Shown: positions 1 through 4,594 of the stretch, one piece after another
Numbering within the stretch: position 1 is the stretch's first letter
Layout of the letters: each line of letters begins with the position of its first letter
NCBI GenBank assembly: GCA_966211215.1
Contig: CBIHNR010000264.1
Coordinates: 1 to 5,876 of the forward strand
Source of the DNA: Desertivirga sp966211215
GTDB lineage: Bacteria > Bacteroidota > Bacteroidia > Sphingobacteriales > Sphingobacteriaceae
Length of the DNA stretch: 5,876 nt
Direction of reading: 5' to 3'
The notes under the pieces: model-generated
Databases searched by the model: none
What the model was told of the DNA's origin: nothing
What the model saw: the letters and a program-made list of their open reading frames with translations, nothing else
Made by a program: the position numbers and the translations under genes

Positions 1-606
1 AAATATAAATATCTTGTAAAGGGTATGGAAAAAGCAGATTCCATCGTAATGGATTTTCATAAAATGATGCTTACACCGTCTTTATGTACGGCTGTCTTGC
101 TGAAAGACAAGGAGTATTCTTATGATACTTTCAGGCAGAAGGCAGACTATTTATGGCAAATACAGGATAACGATTGGTCGCAAGGAGGAAAGAGAACCTT
201 TGAGACTACGAAGAACATGTCCATCCTAAAAGTCTTCGCGCTATTCAAAGAATTTGGCGATAATATTTTTGGGGAATACATCGAGAACCAATACAATCTT
301 GCAAGAGATTTTGCAGCCAACATCTCCCAAAAACACAACTTTCAGTTAGCTTATAACCCTCATTCTAATATTGTATGTTTTCGTTACATAGATTGCGAAA
401 ATGCTAATCATTTCAACAATCTTCTTCGTGAAGAAATCATCAAAGACGGTACTTTCTATCTGGTGCAAACAACTTTAAACGGGAAAGTTTATTTGCGAAC
501 AACCTTAATGAACTGTGATACTACACTGGAGCGCCTCGATAAACTAATTAGCTTTATAGAAGAAAAGGCAGAACAATTAAAAGCAGCCAATAAATTTAAA
601 TTATGA
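1..606 (+). CDS. PLP-dependent group II amino acid decarboxylase, C-terminal part (5' end outside window)
   Basis: The reading frame is open from base 1 (K-Y-K-Y-L-V-K-G before the first Met at 25), so the gene starts upstream; 201 residues are present of a family usually near 480-510. The segment D-F-H-K at fragment residues 18-21 is the PLP-binding motif, with K21 the expected Schiff-base lysine. Other family landmarks are the TFETTKNM segment (about residues 66-73), NIVCFRY (about 122-128), and FYLVQTTLNGKVYLRTTL near the C-terminus, which resembles L-2,4-diaminobutyrate decarboxylase and related enzymes more than glutamate decarboxylase. The family removes the alpha-carboxyl group of an amino acid in the cytoplasm. 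The substrate cannot be fixed without the N-terminal half. The stop codon overlaps the start of the following DUF2000 gene (ATGA, 603-606), which suggests translational coupling. The family call is confident; the diaminobutyrate-like subgroup is inferred from remembered motif similarity. Confidence 0.9.
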   Translation, partial: KYKYLVKGMEKADSIVMDFHKMMLTPSLCTAVLLKDKEYSYDTFRQKADYLWQIQDNDWSQGGKRTFETTKNMSILKVFALFKEFGDNIFGEYIENQYNLARDFAANISQKHNFQLAYNPHSNIVCFRYIDCENANHFNNLLREEIIKDGTFYLVQTTLNGKVYLRTTLMNCDTTLERLDKLISFIEEKAEQLKAANKFKL

Positions 607-1015
607 ACAAATGCGTATGAATAATAGACGAACTTTTATCAACAAGCGTGATAGCTAACGTTGCAGGTATTCTTTCAATGTCTATTGGCTCCAAAGTAGA
701 GGGATTGGTCGGGGAAGATATTATTGACAAAAAAGATTTTGTACATTCTGGACTTCCGCAGTTACCTATACCTGTTTTGGGGCAAGTAAGGAAAGGTTAC
801 ACAATATAATTACGGAGGTTGGGCGAGCTATCCACGAGAATATTTTGATTTTTGATTTCAACAATTTTTCTCAGCAGGCGAAGACTTATGATGAATATAC
901 CAGCCTTATCAAAACCTCTTGGCCGGATGAAATTGTGTATATGGGTATTGCTCTATATGGAAATAAAAAAACAATAAACTCCATTACTAAAGAATTACGA
1001 TTGATAGACTCTTAA
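603..1015 (+). pseudogene. DUF2000 family protein, disrupted by in-frame TGA and a one-base frameshift
   Basis: Read in two frames this stretch rebuilds a 138-codon protein of normal DUF2000 length (Pfam DUF2000, a fold related to peptidyl-tRNA hydrolase 2). The start ATG at 603 overlaps the decarboxylase stop. The N-terminal half reads M-N-K-C-V-stop-I-I-D-E, where family members have an uninterrupted KCVxxIDE-like strand; the TGA is at 618-620. It continues through VIANVAGILSMSIGSKVEGL and LPQLPIPVLG. At the G run 779-782 the frame moves by one: the original frame soon stops at TAA 807-809, while the other frame continues ASKERL, ILIFDFNNF, KTYDEYTSLIKTS, VYMGIALYGNKK and ends at TAA 1013-1015. 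The join is what one lost G would give. DUF2000 proteins have no firmly established biochemical role. Two lesions in a short gene point to a pseudogene, though sequencing error, especially in the G run, could explain part of it. Confidence 0.82.
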
Positions 1016-1180
1016 ACATATATAAGCAAGTATTTGCTTGATCCTCTTCTTCTTGCAACTCAGGTTAAAAAAACGGACATTTTTTTGACGAGTAAATGAG
1101 CAAAATATTTTACTTCCCTGATATGTTGTTTTTTTCTTGGAAAAATCCATGTAGCATTGCAGCAACTCATTCAGAACAGC

Positions 1181-1195
1181 CTTGAAAAAATCAAG
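1181..1195. promoter_or_regulatory. Possible Crp/Fnr-type dyad upstream of the regulator gene
   Basis: The sequence CTTGAAAAAATCAAG is an inverted repeat with TTGA and TCAA half-sites separated by five bases. FNR-type sites usually have six bases between these tetramers, so the spacing is one short. It lies about 65 bp before the Crp/Fnr start codon and about 35 bp before the candidate -7 box, where an autoregulatory site could sit. The A-rich centre makes chance occurrence in AT-rich DNA quite possible. Confidence 0.25.
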
Positions 1196-1229
1196 AAGTG
1201 TAAGCTGCTAACGCTTTTAATAAGATTAC

Positions 1230-1237
1230 TAAATTTG
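1230..1237 (+). promoter_or_regulatory. Candidate Bacteroidota -7 promoter box for the Crp/Fnr gene
   Basis: TAAATTTG matches the Bacteroidota -7 consensus TAnnTTTG exactly and lies 23 bases before the start codon at 1261. No TTG element is visible at the usual 19-20 base spacing upstream, so the match is to half of the promoter only. Confidence 0.35.
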
Positions 1238-1260
1238 TGGAATAGTTATTAGCCTTTATA

Positions 1261-1845
1261 ATGCACGAACCGCTTTTAGAGTATATCCGTAATTATTCAA
1301 CAACTGCTCTTACTGATGATGAGATAGAGATGATTAAGGCAGCTTTTATTCCCAAAAGAATCCGGAAAAGACAATACTTTTTACAAGAAGGGGAGGTATG
1401 CAAATACCTTGCGTTTATTCTTAAAGGTTCCATGCGCCAATACAGTGTTGACGAAAAAGGAATAGAACATATTGTTTATTTAACCATAGAAAACTGGTGG
1501 GCTGGCGACCGTGAAAGTTATACAATGCTGACACCTTCCCCTTATTTTATTGATGCCTGTGAGGACACTGACGTGCTTCTTATTACCAGGGCTGATTCAT
1601 TAAAGCTTCTTGGTTCAATTCCTGCATTAAGAGAAACAAGTAAAAAAATGGATGAGAAACATTCGTTCGCATTGCTCAACCGGGTGAATGCTAATATCAG
1701 TTTGTCTGCTGAACAACGCTATGTTGAATTGGAAAAGAAGTACCCGGAGTTTTTGCAACGCTTTCCTCAGCACATTATCGCCTCTTATCTCGGTATTACC
1801 AAAGAGACACTCAGCCGTATTCGCAATCGCCCGGTGAAAAAATAA
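1261..1845 (+). CDS. Crp/Fnr family transcriptional regulator
   Basis: This 194-residue protein has the two-domain layout of the Crp/Fnr family: an N-terminal cyclic-nucleotide-binding-like beta-roll (about residues 20-115, including FLQEGE at 40-45 and LKGSMRQY at 54-61), a dimerisation helix (about 115-145), and a C-terminal winged helix-turn-helix (about 166-190). The recognition helix reads ITKETLSRIR with E182, S185 and R186, the E-x-x-S-R arrangement by which FNR reads TTGA half-sites. No FNR-type N-terminal cysteine cluster is present; the only cysteines are C47 and C100. The classic cAMP-binding signature is not evident either, so the effector is unknown. The start at 1261 gives normal family length; no Shine-Dalgarno sequence is visible, as is usual in Bacteroidota. 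A matching dyad lies 19 bases beyond its stop, ahead of the hydrolase and pirin genes, which suggests a local regulator. Confidence 0.93.
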   Translation: MHEPLLEYIRNYSTTALTDDEIEMIKAAFIPKRIRKRQYFLQEGEVCKYLAFILKGSMRQYSVDEKGIEHIVYLTIENWWAGDRESYTMLTPSPYFIDACEDTDVLLITRADSLKLLGSIPALRETSKKMDEKHSFALLNRVNANISLSAEQRYVELEKKYPEFLQRFPQHIIASYLGITKETLSRIRNRPVKK

Positions 1846-1852
1846 TTTCTTC

Positions 1853-1882
1853 TCAACGCCTTTTCGTTGACATTTATCAACG
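1853..1882 (+). terminator. Overlapping hairpins after the Crp/Fnr gene, possible terminator
   Basis: Three arms occur in a row: TCAACG (1853-1858), CGTTGA (1865-1870) and TCAACG (1877-1882). The middle arm can pair with either flank, each giving a 6-bp stem with a 6-base loop. The second hairpin is followed by TTTCTTTTT, as a weak intrinsic terminator would be. The stems are short, and the same bases form the candidate operator, so the terminator role is uncertain. Confidence 0.3.
1865..1882. promoter_or_regulatory. Candidate Crp/Fnr operator (FNR-like dyad)
   Basis: CGTTGACATTTATCAACG is an 18-base dyad with seven of nine symmetric pairs. Its core TTGAC-ATTT-ATCAA differs from the FNR consensus TTGAT-N4-ATCAA at one base and has the exact spacing. 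It sits 19 bases after the Crp/Fnr stop and about 100 bases before the hydrolase start. The regulator encoded next door has the E-x-x-S-R recognition helix expected for TTGA half-sites. A 5-of-6 match to the Bacteroidota -7 box (TCCGTTTG, 1909-1916) lies downstream. Binding is an inference. Confidence 0.5.
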
Positions 1883-1981
1883 TTTCTTTTTGCCCTACAT
1901 CATCGTTTTCCGTTTGCCGCTGAAGCATTTTTGTGTCTGTAGAAAATCACACAGTGTCAAACAATTTTAAATTCTAAAACG

Positions 1982-2644
1982 ATGGATAAAAAATCAAAAT
2001 CAGGATTAGGCGCATTACTCACACCAGATAATTGCGTGCTAATTTTAATTGACCACCAACCATTTCAGTTTTCAGCTTTAAGAAGCCACGATTCGCAAAC
2101 CATTATTAACAATGTTATTGGCTTGGCAAAAACGGCTAAAGTATTTGGGGTGCCAACACTTCTAACTACCGTTGTCGAAGAACGAGGCGGTTATCTACTA
2201 AAACAATTACAAGAAGTATTTCCCGATCAGAAGCCCATTAACAGGACTTTTATTAATGCATGGGAGGATAAGCGTGTAGTGGATTGGGTGGAAGGAACCG
2301 GCAGAAAAAAGGTTGTGATTGCAGCGCTTTGGTCGGAAATCTGTCTGGCATTTCCTGCGATTCAAGCTGCGGGTGAAGGATATGATGTATATGCTGTAAC
2401 GGATGCATCCGGCGGCACTAGCCGGGAAGCACATGAAATATCAATACAACGAATAATACAAGCAGGTGTTACTCCAATAACATGGACTGTTTTCGGAGCT
2501 GAATTGCAACGCGATTGGGCCCGGACAGAAACAGTTGCGGCATTAGCTGAAGTTCTTATCGATCACTCAGGTAATGTAGGAACCAGTTTCCTTTGGGAAC
2601 AACAACTTCTTGCAACCGAACCTCCCCCAGAAGTAAATGCATAA
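1982..2644 (+). CDS. YcaC-like isochorismatase-family cysteine hydrolase
   Basis: This 220-residue protein has the isochorismatase/nicotinamidase fold. The first strand ends in LILIDHQ with the catalytic Asp at D24. The nucleophile region is ALWSEICLAFPA with C121 as the predicted nucleophile, preceded by the residue pair where this family forms its cis peptide. The segment INRTFINAWED (86-96) places R88 near the position held by the catalytic lysine in many family members; as I recall YcaC, it also has Arg there. YVTDASGG-like (YAVTDASGG, 137-145) and the late TWTVFGAELQRDW segment also match the YcaC subgroup. E. coli YcaC is a hydrolase of unknown substrate, so no reaction is assigned. The ATG at 1982 gives normal length and lacks a Shine-Dalgarno sequence. 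It probably forms a transcription unit with the pirin gene 90 bases downstream and may be controlled by the Crp/Fnr dyad upstream. Confidence 0.9.
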   Translation: MDKKSKSGLGALLTPDNCVLILIDHQPFQFSALRSHDSQTIINNVIGLAKTAKVFGVPTLLTTVVEERGGYLLKQLQEVFPDQKPINRTFINAWEDKRVVDWVEGTGRKKVVIAALWSEICLAFPAIQAAGEGYDVYAVTDASGGTSREAHEISIQRIIQAGVTPITWTVFGAELQRDWARTETVAALAEVLIDHSGNVGTSFLWEQQLLATEPPPEVNA

Positions 2645-2717
2645 GTTATTTGTCAGCGAACATTGGGAAGTAGCCGACTTTGCCAACATTGGTTCAACAG
2701 ATTCAGGCATATATTAA
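2637..2717 (+). CDS. Possible 26-residue small ORF between hydrolase and pirin genes
   Basis: An ATG at 2637, overlapping the last 8 bases of the hydrolase gene in another frame, opens 26 codons ending at TAA 2715-2717. The peptide begins MHKLFVSEHW and ends in STDSGIY; it has no signal peptide or membrane segment and resembles no family I know. It fills almost the entire 90-base gap before the pirin start. It could be a coupled small protein, the remnant of a lost gene, or chance. Confidence 0.2.
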   Translation: MHKLFVSEHWEVADFANIGSTDSGIY

Positions 2718-2734
2718 CTCTACAAAATAAAGCG

Positions 2735-3607
2735 ATGGAACTCAAACGAAAGCTTATTCATTCATATAAAGCCCCCCTTGAAAAAGGTTTTTTGGGCGAA
2801 GGGCATTTGGCAAGACAAGTGATACAGTTACCTTATTCGCAAAGCGACCCTTTTATTTTCTTAATGGATGACATGCTGGATAAAAAAGATAACTCGCCTG
2901 CCGGTGGCGCACATCCACATGCAGGTTTTGAAACTGTAAGCTTAATGGTGGATGGTGTAATTGGTGATATGATCGAAAACCTAAGTGCAGGCGACTTTCA
3001 AATAATGACTGCAGGAAGGGGCATTGTACACACTGAAACTATTAACCAGCCAACAAAAGGAAGATTACTACAAATGTGGCTGAACCTTCCTCGCAAGGAC
3101 AGGTGGGTTACACCGAGAGTGCAAGACCTTCCTGCAAAACGTGTACCTGTGCTTAACGCTGATGGTGTGAACATACGCTTGTATAGTGGCTCATTGGTTG
3201 AACTGTATTCGCCAGTAATGAACTATACACCACTCATCGCTGCGGAATTTGTAATGCAGCCAAATGCATCTACAACACAAACCATCCCTGCCAACTTTAA
3301 TTCTTTTTTGTATGTGATAAGTGGCAGTGTGCAAGTGGGCGAAGAAAAAAGTTTACTTAGAAAAGATGAAACGGGATGGCTCAATTTATTCCAGGAGGAA
3401 GAAAGTAGCGAGCTGTTTCTAAAGGCTGGTAGCGAAGGAGTGCGATTAATATTATATGCAGCAAAACCACAGGGAGAAGAATTTGTATCGCAGGGTCCAT
3501 TCATTGGCGACACTGAAGAAGACATTAGAAAAGTTTATACAAAATATGTTCAGGGAAAGTTGGAACACATTGCTCAGGCATCACAAGAACAAAGGATAAT
3601 GTATTAA
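2735..3607 (+). CDS. Pirin family protein (bicupin)
   Basis: With the ATG at 2735 the protein has 290 residues, normal for pirins. An in-frame ATG at 2663 would add 24 residues (MGSSRLCQ...) that do not look like a pirin N-terminus, so I prefer the internal start. The N-terminal cupin contains the metal-site motif HPHAGFETV with H60 and H62, and GRGIVHTE with H99 and E101; these four match the Fe-binding His3-Glu set of human pirin. The C-terminal cupin (about 165-245) is followed by the usual tail GPFIGDTEEDIRKVY. Pirins are cytoplasmic metal-binding proteins; some show quercetin 2,3-dioxygenase activity and others act as regulatory cofactors, so the actual function here is open. The position after the YcaC-like hydrolase and a Crp/Fnr regulator suggests shared control, possibly a redox or aromatic-compound response, but that is inferred from context. 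Confidence 0.92.
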   Translation: MELKRKLIHSYKAPLEKGFLGEGHLARQVIQLPYSQSDPFIFLMDDMLDKKDNSPAGGAHPHAGFETVSLMVDGVIGDMIENLSAGDFQIMTAGRGIVHTETINQPTKGRLLQMWLNLPRKDRWVTPRVQDLPAKRVPVLNADGVNIRLYSGSLVELYSPVMNYTPLIAAEFVMQPNASTTQTIPANFNSFLYVISGSVQVGEEKSLLRKDETGWLNLFQEEESSELFLKAGSEGVRLILYAAKPQGEEFVSQGPFIGDTEEDIRKVYTKYVQGKLEHIAQASQEQRIMY

Positions 3608-3742
3608 TATTTACTGCATTTTTAAGCCTGGCAAAGCTAAGGATATGTAAGTAAATTGAACGAGTAGAGCGCCAAATTGTAGTTGAAAATGAATTACAGA
3701 AGAATTTTGGTATCCATGAATCGTTAACCTTAATAAACTATC
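3608..3742. other. Gap between pirin and yjbR-like genes with a short open tail
   Basis: No terminator with a convincing stem and T-run is visible after the pirin stop. A frame opening after TAA 3652-3654 stays open for 32 codons to TGA 3751-3753, crossing the start of the next gene. Its translation (V-E-R-Q-I-V-V-E-N-E-L-Q-K-N-F-G among the residues) looks protein-like but has no ATG and matches no family I recognise. It may be the decayed 3' end of a lost gene. Confidence 0.3.
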
Positions 3743-4114
3743 GTGAATATTGAAGATTTCAGAGAGTACTGCCTTTCTTTTAAAGGTGCTCGTGAAAAAT
3801 TACCTTTTAAAAAAGCCAATTCCGAATATGACAAGAATATCCTTGTATTTTATGTTGGTAATAAATGGTTCGCCTTTGTAAATATTGATAAGTTCGATTT
3901 TTGTGACCTAAAAAGCGACCCTATAGAATCAGAGCGTTTAAGGGAGAAATATGATGGGATAAAACCTGGATATCATATGAATAAGAAGCATTGGATAAGT
4001 GTATATTTTAAAAATGATGTTCCAGTGGAAGAAATAAAGAGTCTTGTTAAAAAATCATACCAATTAATTGTGAACAGTCTTTCCAGAAAGGATAGGAAAC
4101 AACTTGATATATAG
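3743..4114 (+). CDS. MmcQ/YjbR family protein
   Basis: This 123-residue protein fits the MmcQ/YjbR family, which is usually about 115-120 residues long. It starts MNIEDFREYCLSFKG, as homologues do, and carries the family's hallmark KSDP (57-60), PGYHMNKKHW (75-84) and the SYQLIV helix (105-110). The start is GTG at 3743: an in-frame TAA lies nine bases upstream and no ATG is available, and the N-terminus from this GTG aligns well. The family has a CyaY-like fold and is often annotated as DNA-binding; the molecular role is not established. It stands apart from its neighbours, with 135 bases before it and about 480 bases of non-assigned DNA after it. Confidence 0.9.
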   Translation: MNIEDFREYCLSFKGAREKLPFKKANSEYDKNILVFYVGNKWFAFVNIDKFDFCDLKSDPIESERLREKYDGIKPGYHMNKKHWISVYFKNDVPVEEIKSLVKKSYQLIVNSLSRKDRKQLDI

Positions 4115-4179
4115 CTAATAAGATATATTTTTCTTTATGTGGACGTATATCTATGCGCCAAACCCAAAAAGATTAATGT

Positions 4180-4235
4180 AAGGTGTCCAGCGGGAATTTA
4201 ATCTTCCAAAGGATTAAAGAAAATTGACACTTTTT
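4180..4235 (+). terminator. Nested inverted repeat with T-run, terminator-like
   Basis: An outer imperfect repeat, AAGGTGTC (4180-4187) against GACACTTT (4226-4233, seven of eight pairs), encloses an exact 7-bp repeat, TTTAATC (4197-4203) against GATTAAA (4212-4218). The two centres coincide within one base. Five T follow the outer stem (4231-4235). This could terminate transcription from the yjbR-like gene, though it lies about 70 bases past the stop, and an unpaired internal stretch separates the stems. The GTGTC/GACAC tips could instead be worn mobile-element ends. Confidence 0.35.
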
Positions 4236-4243
4236 GCTACACA

Positions 4244-4552
4244 TTACATACGAATCTCCACTTTCATCCAACGACTGGTGGTGAAATAATTAACTTTCAT
4301 ATATTTGTTTACGTATTTGAATCCAGCCGAAATAAAAGTAGTTGTAAACCGGGAGCCGCAAATCAAAACTTTTTTAATATAACTCAAACCCGCTTTTTTC
4401 GGGTAATCTTCGGATTCTGCTGTTCCGCTGATAGTTATATCGAAGAATGTTAAAGTCTGCAAGTCAAATAATTGTAGGCTTTTTTGTTTAGGGGATATTC
4501 GAAATGCCAGTGATGAGAACCAAAAAGGAAAGTACTGAATAATGTTGCTTAT
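4244..4552 (-). CDS. Unassigned ATG-less open frame, possible gene remnant
   Basis: On the - strand a frame stays open for 102 codons between TAG (4553-4555) and TAA (4244-4246). It has no ATG near its beginning; the first plausible start is TTG at 4460-4462, giving 71-72 residues. The peptide begins with an aromatic, hydrophobic stretch (IIQYFPFWFSSLAF) and later contains TISGTAESEDYPKKAG, FTTTFISAGFKYVNKY and a basic C-terminus ending in MKVEIRM. I do not recognise a family; DYPKK recalls IS4-type transposases only faintly. Such a long frame in AT-rich DNA is unusual by chance, so a decayed gene or 3' fragment is plausible. It would be transcribed divergently from the sensor gene. Confidence 0.3.
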   Translation of the reverse strand: MSNIIQYFPFWFSSLAFRISPKQKSLQLFDLQTLTFFDITISGTAESEDYPKKAGLSYIKKVLICGSRFTTTFISAGFKYVNKYMKVNYFTTSRWMKVEIRM

Positions 4553-4594
4553 CTACGGGATTGATGGGAAAGTATTATAAATGGTGATATTATA

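Larger units (their letters stand above)
1016..1260. other. Gap between DUF2000 remnant and Crp/Fnr gene, no assignable gene
   Basis: These 245 bases contain no gene I can assign. A small hairpin (AAGCAA at 1024-1029 with TTGCTT at 1034-1039) follows the DUF2000 stop but has no clean T-run. A7 at 1067-1073 faces T7 at 1080-1086 around CGGACA, an AT-only dyad of doubtful meaning. One forward frame is open from 1016 to 1249 apart from a single TGA at 1097-1099; its translation resembles nothing I recognise. The right end holds the probable promoter and a TTGA/TCAA dyad, listed separately. Confidence 0.5.
4115..4594. other. Unassigned region between yjbR-like and sensor genes
   Basis: About 480 bases hold no recognisable + strand gene. 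Just after the yjbR-like stop, AGATATA (4121-4127) can pair with TATATCT (4146-4152) across an 18-base loop, a weak structure. A nested dyad with a T-run lies at 4180-4235 and an open - strand frame at 4244-4552; both have separate entries. TATATTTG at 4300-4307 matches the -7 box on the + strand but lacks a TTG partner and is far from any start. No clear promoter for the sensor gene was found. Confidence 0.5.

Noticed and set aside
147..338. A 63-codon - strand open frame inside the decarboxylase gene.
   Set aside because: It is antisense to well-conserved decarboxylase sequence and its translation resembles no family.
1067..1086. A7/T7 dyad around CGGACA as a terminator.
   Set aside because: A stem made only of A-T pairs is weak and expected by chance in such AT-rich DNA.
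1932..1951. TGTGT...TCACA resembling a CRP site upstream of the hydrolase gene.
   Set aside because: The half-sites are ten bases apart instead of six, and the local regulator's recognition helix fits TTGA half-sites better.
2207..2434. A 75-codon - strand open frame inside the hydrolase gene.
   Set aside because: It lies opposite the catalytic-cysteine region of the hydrolase and has no features of its own.
2663..2734. A 24-residue N-terminal extension of the pirin from an upstream in-frame ATG.
   Set aside because: The extension does not look like a pirin N-terminus, while the ATG at 2735 gives the normal length and a typical beginning.
3223..3525. A 100-codon - strand open frame inside the pirin gene.
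   Set aside because: It is antisense to the second cupin domain; its low-complexity serine-rich translation is typical of a shadow frame.
4388..4404. ACCCG/CGGGT hairpin with a T-rich loop that looks like a terminator.
   Set aside because: The T-run is in the loop and not after the stem, and the stem has only five pairs.
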